Positions 18,101 to 26,920 of a stretch of DNA of 64,000 bases are shown one piece after another (the stretch's first letter is position 1; every line of letters begins with the position of its first letter). A model generated the notes under the pieces. The model had not been told where the DNA came from and did not search any database. It saw only the letters and a program-made list of their open reading frames with translations. A program made the translations under genes and the position numbers. The stretch spans positions 186,001-250,000 of the forward strand of contig NZ_JAGGKP010000002.1 of the NCBI RefSeq assembly GCF_017873765.1, written 5' to 3'. The DNA comes from Paenibacillus sediminis. Lineage in GTDB: Bacteria > Bacillota > Bacilli > Paenibacillales > Paenibacillaceae.

Positions 18101-21100
18101 AGCAGAAACGATCAACTACGTTACAGCACATGACAACCTTAATTTGTGGGATAAAGTCGTAACGACTCAAGGATTAGCAGATAAGTATGGATTTCTGAAA
18201 ATTAAGGACGGTCAGCTCATAGGCGGCGGCAGTGTGGAAGACGCTGTTCATGCTGCCGATCCTTACAAAGATGTTGATCCGAGTAGCGTATTCACCAATG
18301 AGACGGTTAGACGTTCCCTGCTTGCCAACGGCATTGTGTTGACCTCACAAGGCATCCCGTTCATTCAAGCGGGTGATGAACTGCTGCGAACGAAATACGG
18401 TGATTCCAACAGCTATAAGAGTCCGGACGCGGTTAACCAGATTAACTGGGACAATAAAAAATTGTTTAAAGATGTAACCGCTTATTATGAAGGCTTGATT
18501 AAGCTTCGCAAAGAACATCCTGCATTTAGACTTACAACAGCTGACGATATCAACAAAAATCTTCAGGTGATTCACAGCAGCGACAATATTGTAGCCTTCA
18601 AGCTCGGTGAGTTCGCAGGGGGAGACAGCTGGAAAAATATCGTTGTCATCTACAACGGCAATTCTACCGATAAGCAAGTTTCTTTGCCGACTTCATCCTC
18701 CACATGGCATGTTGTCGTGAGCGACCATGAAGCAGGTACGAATGTGCTTGATGATATCACCAGCAATCAAGTGACCGTGCCAAGATTGTCGATGATGGTG
18801 CTCTATGATAATGAAAACCAGTACGTGCCTGTCCTATCCAAGCTTGATATACAGTCGCCGTACAAAGCGATTGAGCCGGGAGTCTCATTCGCTCTCAAGG
18901 TGACTGCCAGTGACCAATTCGGTAGAGCAATGACTGGGGAAGATGTTGTATGGAGCTCCTCAAATGAAAATGTAGCTACAGTAGGTGCATCAGGTAGAGT
19001 AACGGGTATCGCCAAAGGCGAAACGAAAATTACGGCAAAGAGCGGAAGCGTCACGAACACACTGACTCTCTATGTAGATAACCTTAAACCTGGTGATATT
19101 CAAATTACAGGGGAAACGTTACTGTACACTACGATGAACACACAGCTCAAAGCGACGGTTAAGGATCAGTATGGCCAGATATTGAAAAATGCTGCGGTTA
19201 CATGGTCTTCCAGCGATCGATCCATCGCTGAAGTCAGCTCATCTGGATGGGTAGAGGCGATCAGCCCAGGAACGGTTAAAATATCAGCAAGCTCCGGCAG
19301 TGCCAAAGCGGAAATTACTATCGAGGTTAAGAAATACGTCGAGCGGACTGTTCAAATCGAATACGATCGTCCTGATCAGAATTATACAGGCTGGAACCTT
19401 TGGGTATGGGGCACTGGGGTACAAGACGACCAGATTCTATTTGATAAATTCATAGACGGCAAAGCGATCGCTAATGTTAAGGTTGCTCCAGGTGTAACAC
19501 GCATTGGCTTCATTGTCAGGTTGAACAACTGGGACGCCAAAGACGTCGATGCGGATCGGTATATTGAACTGGGTAAGAACGATGAGTTTGTAAAAGTCAT
19601 TGTCACGAGCGGCAAAGCTGAGTTTTATAAACTTCCATCCATAGGCAAGCCTGTGCTTCAGAATGGTAATGCGACGTTTTACTATCGCGATGATGAACTG
19701 TTCCGCAATAATGACATGAGTAAAATGGATAAGGTGAGGCTGAAATTTGACGGTCATGTCTATGACATGATGCGAGACGACAAAAATCAGTATTTTGCCT
19801 ATACTGTCACAGGGCTTACGGAAGGCACTCATTCTTATTCCTATCTCGTTACGATATCAGGCAGCGAACAAGAGGTTCTGGATCCATACAATACGGTTAA
19901 CGGCAAGAGCGAGCTCATCTATACATTGCCGAATGTAAATGTCATTGCAAAATTTGAAAACAGCACTATTAAAATCGGGCAACATTCTGTGCTGGGCGTC
20001 CAAATCAGCGGTGATCCTGTTCATATCCAAGAGATCTATGCCGATTTGAGCGCGGTTGGAGGACCACAGAGATTTGTCATTGATCCAGAGCTTATGGCGC
20101 AGACTATCACCGTGAAGGACACCACGACCGCAGGCAGCAAGTCCATTCCTGTCATTGCTATTGATGAATTTGGGAATGCTCACCGCACGACCGCAGCGTT
20201 AACCGTGCAAACGAAGACATACACGAACAGTCTGGATTTCGACTGGGATGAAGCAAGAATTTATTTCATGCTAACGGATCGATTCTACGATGGAGATCCA
20301 TCTAACGATGATCCAAGCGGAGAACATCAAGACAAATCTCTTCCTGAAACATACCACGGCGGAGATTTCCAAGGCATTATTGACAAACTCGATTATTTAC
20401 AGGATCTTGGTATCAATACGATCTGGATTACGCCTATTGTCGATAATATTGACTATAACGTAGGCAAAGATCAGCCTTGGCAGAACCAGTACGCTTATCA
20501 TGGCTATTGGGCTAAAAACTTTGAAGCCATTGATGAACATCTCGGTGATCTAAAAACGTTTCAAGATCTGATCAACAAGGCGCATGATCACAGTATCAAG
20601 ATTATGGTCGACGTCGTACTTAATCATGCCGGGTATGGAATGAAGGAATCCGATGTCAATGCGGCGGGCGCCACAAATTATCCTACAGCTGAGGACAAGT
20701 CAGTATTCAGCGGCATGCTTAGGGAAACCCCGGGCCAAGGTGATCTTGAGGGTGAGGTTGCAGGTCTTCCCGACTTCAAGACAGAGGACCCAGCCGTTCG
20801 CAATCAATTAATTGCATGGCAAGCTGGTTGGCTCGAAAGAGCTAAAACAAGTCGCGGTGATACGATCGACTATTTCCGTGTGGATACAGCTAAGCATGTA
20901 GATGCAACGACGTGGAAAGCATTCAAAAATGCATTAACTCGTTTAAATCCTGATTTTAATTTAATTGGTGAATCGTTCGGCGATAATGCCGATAATGGGC
21001 TCGGCTTACTCCGAAGCGGTGAAATGGACTCATTGCTTGATTTTGATTTCAATGACAAGGCCCGCGACTTTGTGAACGGTCAGTTGGATCAAGTCGAAAG

Positions 21101-22916
21101 CTATCTAGAGATTAGAAATGACAAAATTGACAACACAGCTACAGTAGGACAATTCCTCAGCAGTCATGATGAGGACGGATTCTTGAGTGAGTTCGTGAAT
21201 GGCGACGAAGGTAAGCTGAAGGTTGCCGCAGCTCTGCAAATATCTATTAAAGGGCAGCCGGTTATTTACTATGGAGAAGAGCTTGGTCGTTCAGGTAAAA
21301 ACGCAGACTTCGCCAAAGGCGTTTTCTCAGATAACCGCAGCGATATGCCGTGGAACCAACTCAGTCCTGAAGCCGCTCTCCACGATCACTATGAGAAACT
21401 GCTTAATATTCGCGCGAAATACTCTAAAGTATTTTCTAAAGGTTCGCATGTGAAAATAGCTGGCGGAAACGACGAACAATATTTGTTCTATAAACGTGAG
21501 TACGATGGTCAAAGCGTCTATGTGGGCTTAAATATAAGCCGCACACAGCAATCGGTAAATCTGCAGCTGGGACTTAAGGCAGGAACCGTCGTAACGGATG
21601 AATACAGCGGGTTAAATTATACTGTAGATTCAGCTGGCAATGTTACGGTTAAGGTCCCAGGCATGGACGATGGCGGAACGATTATTCTGACTGTCGCTAA
21701 GCAGGGAGGAGATACAGGAGGCGGCAACGGTAACGGAAACAACACCGGCAGCCAAGGCGGCTCTATCCCTATCGTTAAACCAGCGGACGCAGATACGGTT
21801 ATTATTAGTCAGCCAATGGTTGCGCAAGGGAAAGTGCAAGTAACGCTTCCTGCCGGTAAAACTCGCGTACTCCTTCCAGCCGCTGCATCGGCCTTTAATA
21901 GCGACAATTCGCTAGTCATTCAAAAAACGGATATGGAAGTCAACATCCCAGCATCAATTATTAAACAATTGAAGGAACTTGTGCCTGCCGCGAAGCTAAC
22001 ATCTGCTCAGCTCTCTGTCCAGCTTATACCGCTAAGCAGTGCTGACACAGAGCGTTCGATGAATAAATCCAGCGTACAGCAGCATGCAAGCGTACATGCG
22101 GCAAGCGGTATTTACCAAATCATTGTATCCATCGTTACAGACGATGGAAAAATGACAACACTTAAACAATTTAATAGTCCTGTAGCTCTAACGTTCCATA
22201 TCAATTCTAGAGCAAATCAAGACATCACCTGGGTCTATTCTATAAGTGCTGGCGGCACACTTCGTTATGCAAAGTCGACGAAGACAGATGATTCTATCAC
22301 TGCTTCCATAAATGAGCCAGGATCGTATGCCGTACTCGAATATGACAAGAAATTTTCAGACGTTCCAGACAGCTACTGGGCTAGCTCAGTCATTCGGACA
22401 CTTGCGGCTCAGCAGATCATTCAAGGCAGCACTGATACCCAGTTCTCGCCACAGCGAAATGTGACACGCTCTGAATTCATTTCGATTCTTATTAGAGCTC
22501 TTCATTTACACAGCAGCGGTCATACCACAACATTTACAGACGTGCCTTCAGGAGCATGGTATGAGGATGCGGTGGCCGCTGCCACCGAGTCCGGACTCAT
22601 AACAGGTCGAAGCAGACATTCGTTTGCACCGAATTCTACGATTACACGTGAAGAAATGGCCGTTATCCTTGTGCGCGCGTATGAACTGATTCAGCAGAAA
22701 TCAGCAGACACTGCTAAGCAGGCTCCTATCTTTGACGATGTAAACAGCATCTCCATCTGGGCGAAGGACAAAGTCAATAAGGCAGCGTCGTTAGGCCTGC
22801 TCCATGGACGAGGCAACAACCTCTACTCGCCTCAAACGCCGTTAACCAGAGCCGAGAGCGCACAGGTTATTGCAAATCTTCTAAACGAACTGCTTGTTAC
22901 CCAGAAACCTCAATAA
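15138..22916 (+). CDS. S-layer-anchored amylopullulanase (pullulanase + alpha-amylase, three SLH domains)
   Basis: A 2592-residue secreted enzyme that should cut alpha-1,6 and alpha-1,4 links of pullulan, starch and glycogen at the cell surface. Approximate order: signal peptide 1-34; DOMON/CBM9-like region 45-250; SbsA-type Ig domain 260-358; CBM41 365-458; CBM48 555-665; type I pullulanase GH13 685-1190 with FNWGYDP and catalytic D887 (DGFRFDLMG), E917 (IYGEPWTGG), D999 (TAHDNLN); two Big2 domains 1228-1397; second CBM41-like domain 1400-1492; GH13 alpha-amylase 1700-2125 with D1916 (YFRVDTAKH), E1945 (LIGESFGD), D2011 (SSHDEDG); Gly/Asn linker near 2195-2210; an unassigned beta-rich region; three SLH repeats 2403-2592. 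Both active sites look intact. The start is the ATG at 15138, five bases after AAGGGA. Single gene with cre control and a strong terminator. Confidence 0.95.
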   Translation: MQKRLRKTWSLLLIIILAISLFTSVAPVHTYSSEASLSDASTNSSIIIDGHKDPAWENVPVLGASANAGFEGFQIGNLRITNDESYLYYWVDAVNVPNWGDNGQYIDIALQVNDADSGVSGNPWGSQFNYSNMDKKPQFHIVQRVKNDNEVNGAALYSSSDFNNPLLATWGNVQDAQFAVDRTQGFEGKIPLEILGLHGGDSIKAHVALSGNNSGEHGAFDAIPEDSANQLSASWNESGSNVDMQGSYCSPYVITDPSTQLRATSFSPAIGSTNVPVSTSDITISFNEPIALTGLEAPSVTDAVYDISADHSNLTFHLKEPLASNHTYHVTIPANSITGSTFGSLPNTINFEFTTELDVANLFSYTIHYYRYDGKQNDWDLWVYPDGGEGKKIDFTSTDADGFAVTQINEPFQAINVIARPGSWASQEDTRKVTVPEGQKKVEVWMVQGNNNVFYNLADADISAKIQSAMMDSLNMILLTTTQSVQPSDLPDFHLKDETTGEDVPVTAAAKSATSVKLTISNPSQINVRHIYTVNHPKFKGTNVTVRGALDDPQFYYGGDDLGLTYTTSASTFKVWAPTAQKVSVALYDNVGTYNEQGLVTDNTGGQETEMNRSDNGVWSLTLNGDLAGKYYMYKVEFADNAVNYAVDPYAKAVSANGQRTAILSLHDTDPANWSNDRKPPMINDTDAIVYELHVRDFSISPSSGVSNKNKGKFTAFAETGLKDSDGNSLGIDHLAELGVTHVHLLPSFDFNTINELKVNDPNSADPKFNWGYDPKNYNVPEGSYSTDPTNPAKRITEFKEMVQALHAKGIRVIMDVVYNHTFSIEGGPFNPIVPGYFYRSDDAGTFTNGSGVGNEIASERPMVRKYIEDSVKYWAKEYDVDGFRFDLMGLIDTTTMKQITDELKQQVDPSLLIYGEPWTGGSSPLQEQTLKGSQKGSGFAVFNDNLRGAIKGDSDGAGKGFATGESGKEADIIKGVKGAIDDFTSSPAETINYVTAHDNLNLWDKVVTTQGLADKYGFLKIKDGQLIGGGSVEDAVHAADPYKDVDPSSVFTNETVRRSLLANGIVLTSQGIPFIQAGDELLRTKYGDSNSYKSPDAVNQINWDNKKLFKDVTAYYEGLIKLRKEHPAFRLTTADDINKNLQVIHSSDNIVAFKLGEFAGGDSWKNIVVIYNGNSTDKQVSLPTSSSTWHVVVSDHEAGTNVLDDITSNQVTVPRLSMMVLYDNENQYVPVLSKLDIQSPYKAIEPGVSFALKVTASDQFGRAMTGEDVVWSSSNENVATVGASGRVTGIAKGETKITAKSGSVTNTLTLYVDNLKPGDIQITGETLLYTTMNTQLKATVKDQYGQILKNAAVTWSSSDRSIAEVSSSGWVEAISPGTVKISASSGSAKAEITIEVKKYVERTVQIEYDRPDQNYTGWNLWVWGTGVQDDQILFDKFIDGKAIANVKVAPGVTRIGFIVRLNNWDAKDVDADRYIELGKNDEFVKVIVTSGKAEFYKLPSIGKPVLQNGNATFYYRDDELFRNNDMSKMDKVRLKFDGHVYDMMRDDKNQYFAYTVTGLTEGTHSYSYLVTISGSEQEVLDPYNTVNGKSELIYTLPNVNVIAKFENSTIKIGQHSVLGVQISGDPVHIQEIYADLSAVGGPQRFVIDPELMAQTITVKDTTTAGSKSIPVIAIDEFGNAHRTTAALTVQTKTYTNSLDFDWDEARIYFMLTDRFYDGDPSNDDPSGEHQDKSLPETYHGGDFQGIIDKLDYLQDLGINTIWITPIVDNIDYNVGKDQPWQNQYAYHGYWAKNFEAIDEHLGDLKTFQDLINKAHDHSIKIMVDVVLNHAGYGMKESDVNAAGATNYPTAEDKSVFSGMLRETPGQGDLEGEVAGLPDFKTEDPAVRNQLIAWQAGWLERAKTSRGDTIDYFRVDTAKHVDATTWKAFKNALTRLNPDFNLIGESFGDNADNGLGLLRSGEMDSLLDFDFNDKARDFVNGQLDQVESYLEIRNDKIDNTATVGQFLSSHDEDGFLSEFVNGDEGKLKVAAALQISIKGQPVIYYGEELGRSGKNADFAKGVFSDNRSDMPWNQLSPEAALHDHYEKLLNIRAKYSKVFSKGSHVKIAGGNDEQYLFYKREYDGQSVYVGLNISRTQQSVNLQLGLKAGTVVTDEYSGLNYTVDSAGNVTVKVPGMDDGGTIILTVAKQGGDTGGGNGNGNNTGSQGGSIPIVKPADADTVIISQPMVAQGKVQVTLPAGKTRVLLPAAASAFNSDNSLVIQKTDMEVNIPASIIKQLKELVPAAKLTSAQLSVQLIPLSSADTERSMNKSSVQQHASVHAASGIYQIIVSIVTDDGKMTTLKQFNSPVALTFHINSRANQDITWVYSISAGGTLRYAKSTKTDDSITASINEPGSYAVLEYDKKFSDVPDSYWASSVIRTLAAQQIIQGSTDTQFSPQRNVTRSEFISILIRALHLHSSGHTTTFTDVPSGAWYEDAVAAATESGLITGRSRHSFAPNSTITREEMAVILVRAYELIQQKSADTAKQAPIFDDVNSISIWAKDKVNKAASLGLLHGRGNNLYSPQTPLTRAESAQVIANLLNELLVTQKPQ

Positions 22917-22918
22917 TT

Positions 22919-22961
22919 CAAAAAGCCTCACGAGACAAACATTTGTCCGTGAGGCTTTTGT
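22919..22961. terminator. bidirectional terminator between amylopullulanase and the YitT-type gene
   Basis: Stem AAAAGCCTCAC / GTGAGGCTTTT with inner ACAAA / TTTGT pairing. It has A/T runs on both sides and serves the plus-strand amylopullulanase and the convergent minus-strand gene. Confidence 0.88.
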
Positions 22962-22971
22962 TTCAACGATA

Positions 22972-23838
22972 TTAATGAATTTGCTTCTTCTCAAAATTGC
23001 CTCCGAGCACGTCGGACACACTTTCAATCGCAATAAATGCATTAGGGTCAATCTCATGAACGATAGCCTTTAGCTTCGCAAGCTCAAGCCGTGTTACAAC
23101 GCAATATATCATTTGTGTATCTTCGCCCGAATACCCGCCCCTTGCATAGATGAACGTCGTGGTCCGGCCAAGCCGATCTCGAATCGCCTCCGATATTTCC
23201 TCATAATCGCCCGAAATAATCGTGACCGACTTCGATTCATTGAGACCCTCTACAACAATGTCCATCACTTTAGAAGCGATATAGTAGGTAAAAATCGAAT
23301 ACATTGCTGAATCCCAGCCAAACACAAAGCCTGCCAGAATAAAAATAAATACATTGATGAACAAAATAATTTGACCCACAGGAACATGCAGTTTCTTCGA
23401 CATCAAAATGGCTACAATCTCTGTACCGTCGAGTGACCCCCCGAATCGAATGACAAGACCTATGCCCAAACCTAGTATTAATCCGCCAAACAGTACAGCA
23501 AGAATCGTCTCCTGTGTAAACGCATCTACATGATGCAGAAGCTGTGTTGTAATAGACATCAGCGTAATCCCGTATAACGTAGATAAGGCAAAAGTCTTAC
23601 CGATTAGTTTATAACCAATGATCAAAAATGGAACGTTAATGAAGAAGATGAACAAACCTAATGGAATAGGGGTCACTTCAGATAAAATAATCGATATACC
23701 GGTAATACCCCCATCAATTACTTCATTCGGAATAAGAAAGATTTCAAGGGCAACGGCCATAAGAATGGCACCTATCGTAATAAAAATGAATTTTTTCACA
23801 AACTCGGCTGTTGAAAGTTTCTTATGTTTGCGTACCAT
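22972..23838 (-). CDS. YitT family membrane protein (DUF161 + DUF2179)
   Basis: A 288-residue protein with five or six transmembrane helices in the first ~200 residues (FIFITIGAILMAVALEIFLIPNEVIDGGITGISI is the typical opening) and a cytosolic C-terminal DUF2179 domain (SKSVTIISGDYEEISEAI, RGGYSGEDTQMIYCVV). Function is not established; the family is widespread in Bacillota and sometimes linked to ion or metabolite transport. The frame extends upstream to 23883, but the ATG at 23836-23838 preceded by GGGGGAG is a better start because the extra residues are not membrane-like. Monocistronic. Confidence 0.85.
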   Translation of the reverse strand: MVRKHKKLSTAEFVKKFIFITIGAILMAVALEIFLIPNEVIDGGITGISIILSEVTPIPLGLFIFFINVPFLIIGYKLIGKTFALSTLYGITLMSITTQLLHHVDAFTQETILAVLFGGLILGLGIGLVIRFGGSLDGTEIVAILMSKKLHVPVGQIILFINVFIFILAGFVFGWDSAMYSIFTYYIASKVMDIVVEGLNESKSVTIISGDYEEISEAIRDRLGRTTTFIYARGGYSGEDTQMIYCVVTRLELAKLKAIVHEIDPNAFIAIESVSDVLGGNFEKKQIH

Positions 23839-23934
23839 CAAACTCCCCCTTGTAGCGAATATTAGTCTGGTAAATCTGTTCATGTATTATTGTAACATAC
23901 TTTCCTCATTGTATTATTCGCCCATTAACAGTAA

Positions 23935-23978
23935 AAAGGACGATCGCTTTCCTTCTCACGAAGGAGGAATCGTCCTTT
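23935..23978 (-). terminator. terminator of the PH-domain gene
   Basis: Stem AAAGGACGAT / ATCGTCCTTT with an inner CTCCTTC / GAAGGA pairing; T run on the minus strand. Confidence 0.8.
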
Positions 23979-23996
23979 AATTAAATCTACCATACA

Positions 23997-24374
23997 CTAT
24001 TTTAAAACATACTGCGAAAGCACACTCTGAACTTGATAAATATTTGAATGTTTATTAAAAGTGCGTTCGATCGGCGTCTGGCTGCCGGACAGCCAAATTT
24101 TCAATTCTGCATCGAGGTCGAAATGCCCTGAGGTTTCAATCGTGTAATGTGTAATGCTGCGATAAGGAATCGAATGGTACTCAACCTTCTTCCCTGTGAT
24201 GCCTTGTTTGTCGACCAGAATAAGTCGTTTGTCCGTAAAAATAAACATATCCCGAATAATTTTATAAGCAGCTTCAATTCGCTCGCCTGGCGCCAAAATC
24301 ATCCCAAATTCCTTCTGCACCTCATCCAGCTTCACTTCTGAAGCATGACCCATTAATCCGTCAAAAAAACCCAT
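23997..24374 (-). CDS. bacterial PH-domain protein (DUF1696-type)
   Basis: A 125-residue cytosolic protein made almost wholly of a bacterial pleckstrin-homology domain: beta strands around IRDMFIFTDKRLILVDKQG, then YHSIPYRSITHYTIET and AELKIWLSG, ending in a C-terminal helix. Such proteins form ring-like oligomers; the cellular role is unclear. Start ATG at 24372-24374 with AAGGAGGG seven bases upstream; the longer frame to 24404 would read through this ribosome site. Flanked by terminators on both sides, so expressed alone. Confidence 0.85.
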   Translation of the reverse strand: MGFFDGLMGHASEVKLDEVQKEFGMILAPGERIEAAYKIIRDMFIFTDKRLILVDKQGITGKKVEYHSIPYRSITHYTIETSGHFDLDAELKIWLSGSQTPIERTFNKHSNIYQVQSVLSQYVLK

Positions 24375-24454
24375 AACTAAGCCCTCCTTATACCTGTGTT
24401 CCATAAATATTTAATTGTATGGTATCACATCTAAGAGTGTTCATGGGCAATAAT

Positions 24455-24483
24455 AAACAGGTTTCGAATGGTGAAACCTGTTT
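24455..24483 (-). terminator. hairpin at the end of tcyC
   Basis: Stem AAACAGGTTTC / GAAACCTGTTT overlapping the stop codon of the ATP-binding protein gene; only a weak T-rich tail (ATTATT) follows on the minus strand. Confidence 0.5.
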
Positions 24484-25237
24484 ATCTTTCAGTAATGCGC
24501 GAGAGAAATGAACGCACCCGTTCATGAGCTGGGTTCTGAATAATCTCTTCTGGGGTTCCTTCTGCTATAATACACCCTTCATCCACCATAATGACTTTGT
24601 CGGCAACCTGGCTGGCAAACTTCATTTCATGGGTCACAATAACCATCGTCATGCCTTCAGCAGCAAGTTCCTGGATTACTTTCAATACTTCCCCGACAAG
24701 CTCGGGATCAAGTGCGGACGTAGGCTCGTCAAAGAGCAGCACCTTCGGATCAACTGCCATCGCCCTTGCAATGCCGACACGCTGCTGCTGACCGCCCGAC
24801 AGCTGACTCGGATATGCATTTGCTTTATCTGCGAGGCCTACTTTTCGAAGCAGCTCAGTCGCTCTCTTGCGCGCCTCTTCTATACTCCTCTTCAGCACTA
24901 TAACCTGCGCTTCCATCACATTGGCAAGCACCGTCATATGCGGGAATAAATTGTACGATTGAAATACCATTCCAGTCTGTCTGCGCAGCGTAAGCACCTG
25001 ATCTCGCTTCGGTTTATTCCCATCGTGAAATTCCATCCGAATATCTCCCACAGTAAGACTGCCCTCTGTCGGCATTTCTAATAGATTCATACACCGCAGC
25101 AACGTTGATTTGCCTGAGCCCGATGGACCGATGATGACGAGCACCTTCCCTCTCTCAGCAGAGAGATTGATGTCTTTGAGCACATGATGCGGACCGAATA
25201 ATTTCTGTACATTTTTCATTTCAATCATTGCAGTCAT
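24482..25237 (-). CDS. tcyC: amino-acid ABC transporter ATP-binding protein, cystine type
   Basis: ATPase of a polar amino-acid importer, 251 residues. Walker A GPSGSGKST, Q-loop VFQSYNLFPHMT, signature LSGGQQQR, Walker B VLLFDEPTSALDPE and switch His (VIVTHEM) are all intact. The ATG overlaps the stop of the permease gene by four bases (ATGA). The operon order binding protein, permease, ATPase is the same as tcyABC of B. subtilis. The L-cystine assignment comes mainly from the binding protein; other polar amino acids remain possible. Confidence 0.85.
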   Translation of the reverse strand: MTAMIEMKNVQKLFGPHHVLKDINLSAERGKVLVIIGPSGSGKSTLLRCMNLLEMPTEGSLTVGDIRMEFHDGNKPKRDQVLTLRRQTGMVFQSYNLFPHMTVLANVMEAQVIVLKRSIEEARKRATELLRKVGLADKANAYPSQLSGGQQQRVGIARAMAVDPKVLLFDEPTSALDPELVGEVLKVIQELAAEGMTMVIVTHEMKFASQVADKVIMVDEGCIIAEGTPEEIIQNPAHERVRSFLSRITER

Positions 25238-25932
25238 GATATTCTGCCTCCAGCTCTCACGTTGTGTCGTCCATAACGCCGCTCCAGCCAGCTCTGGAGT
25301 CCAGACAGCACTGTGCTGAACAGTAAATAAATAAGCGCCACTTCAATATAGAGCAGCAGCGGCTCATACACGGCAGCGGTTATTTGCTGCCCCTTCTGAA
25401 ACAGCTCCGTCACCGTTATGGTGGCCGCTAGAGAAGTATCTTTAATCAGACTAATAAACGAGTTGAACAGCGGCGGAAGAGATACCGTCGTCGCTTGGGG
25501 CAGAATAATTCGGCGCAAAGCTTGTCCCCGGGTCATGCCGAGTGAATAGGCCGCTTCCCATTGCCCTGCAGGAATCGATCCAATGGCTGCCCGAATAATT
25601 TCTGATCCATAAGCCCCTACGCTGAGCGTAAAACCAATGACTGCAGCCGGAAAAGGAGTAAGCGTCACGCCTAGACTCGGCAGTCCATAGAAAATAATAA
25701 ACAGCTGAACGAGCAGCGGAGTTCCCCGAATAATCCACACGTAGAACCACGCAATCCAAGATAACGGCTTTAAGGAGGATAGGCGAGCCAGAGCCGTTAT
25801 AAAGGCAACAATAAGTCCAAGCGCAAACGAAATTAACGTTAATGGCACAGTAAATTTAACCCCTGCCTGCAGCAGGGGCATAAAAGAGTGAATAAAAATG
25901 TCTATAAGACGCTCTGTTCGATCGCTCATCAT
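25234..25932 (-). CDS. tcyB: amino-acid ABC transporter permease, cystine type
   Basis: A 232-residue HisM/GlnP-type permease with about five transmembrane helices and the cytoplasmic EAA loop (GQWEAAYSLGMTRGQALRRIILPQA) that docks the ATPase. RGTPLLVQLF is the usual family motif. Two tandem ATG codons (25932 and 25929) are both compatible with AAAGGA upstream. It lies nine bases after the binding protein stop codon and overlaps the ATPase gene. Only one permease gene is present, so the channel is probably a homodimer. Confidence 0.85.
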   Translation of the reverse strand: MMSDRTERLIDIFIHSFMPLLQAGVKFTVPLTLISFALGLIVAFITALARLSSLKPLSWIAWFYVWIIRGTPLLVQLFIIFYGLPSLGVTLTPFPAAVIGFTLSVGAYGSEIIRAAIGSIPAGQWEAAYSLGMTRGQALRRIILPQATTVSLPPLFNSFISLIKDTSLAATITVTELFQKGQQITAAVYEPLLLYIEVALIYLLFSTVLSGLQSWLERRYGRHNVRAGGRIS

Positions 25933-25941
25933 TCAAATCCT

Positions 25942-26778
25942 TTACGGTTTAGATACATCTTCATTAAAATACTTTTTCGAAATTTTGAGGTATGTGCCGT
26001 CCTTTTTCATGGCCCTAAGTGCATCATTTACCGCTTTTACAAGCTCCTTCTCGTCTTTTCTGAAGAGAGCTGCACTTTGTGAAACGTTCTTCGTCTCATC
26101 TACCACTTTAATAGGTAAATCTGGTCTTTTCTTTTTCAAATCCAAATAGGACAGATTGTCGTTAATCGTTGCATCAATCCGTTTGGACACGAGCAAATCA
26201 ATCGCTTGATTGAAGCTGTCCACCTGTACAATTTGCGCTCCATTGGCTTCGGCAATATCTTTAAGGTTACTCGTTAATGATTGACCTGCCTTTTTGCCTT
26301 TCAAATCGGACAGCTTTTTAATGTCGTTATTATCTTTGGATACGATCAATACCGCCTTAGATACGATGTATGGATCTGAAAAATCATATTTGACTTTCCG
26401 ATCTTCACGAATAGACACTTCATTAAAGACAGCGTCGAATCGCTTAGCATCAAGTCCTGCTAACATTCCGTCCCATTTCGTCTCCACGAAATCCGGTTTG
26501 ACGCCAAGCCGTTTCGCAATTTCCTCAGCAATCTCTACGTCAAAGCCAGTCAGCTTGCCGCTCTCATCGTGATATGTAAACGGAGGATACGTACCTTCCG
26601 TTCCAATTCGAAATACACCGCTTGATTTAACGGCTGCAAGTGAATCTTTTTGCTGGTTTGCCGCTCCGCTGCTTGGCGCTTGCGTATTTGGGGGAGCTTT
26701 CTGTTTGGTCGTACAAGCTGGCAGCAGTAATATCAATACCAATGCGACTAAAACGATGGATAACGAATGCTTTCTCAT
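25942..26778 (-). CDS. tcyA: amino-acid ABC transporter substrate-binding lipoprotein, cystine type
   Basis: A 278-residue lipoprotein that captures the amino acid outside the membrane. The signal sequence ends in a lipobox-like LLPAC, followed by a Pro/Gln/Ser-rich linker and a type II periplasmic-binding fold (FRIGTEGTYPPFTYHD, GFDVEIAEEIAKRLGV, DATINDNLSYLD). The GTEGTYPPFTYHD-SGKLTGFDVE stretch and the DATxND segment closely resemble B. subtilis TcyA. The ATG at 26776-26778 has GAGGTG six bases upstream and is preferred over 26799. First gene of the operon, divergent from the DNA glycosylase gene; no S-box or T-box leader is visible in the 140-base gap. Confidence 0.85.
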   Translation of the reverse strand: MRKHSLSIVLVALVLILLLPACTTKQKAPPNTQAPSSGAANQQKDSLAAVKSSGVFRIGTEGTYPPFTYHDESGKLTGFDVEIAEEIAKRLGVKPDFVETKWDGMLAGLDAKRFDAVFNEVSIREDRKVKYDFSDPYIVSKAVLIVSKDNNDIKKLSDLKGKKAGQSLTSNLKDIAEANGAQIVQVDSFNQAIDLLVSKRIDATINDNLSYLDLKKKRPDLPIKVVDETKNVSQSAALFRKDEKELVKAVNDALRAMKKDGTYLKISKKYFNEDVSKP

Positions 26779-26920
26779 TCTCTTCACCTCATTATTCATG
26801 AATTGAATATGCTAGTCTTACAAGAGGTTAATATCCCCAGAACTCAACAAAACTATGACTAAAGGCGCTAAACAATTATACTGTGTAGTAATGAATCAAA
26901 AGTTTAAGGAGCGATATCGT

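Noticed and set aside
24524-24949. 141-codon plus-strand open frame
   Set aside because: Antisense to the amino-acid transporter ATPase with intact Walker motifs; Cys- and His-rich composition is that of a shadow.
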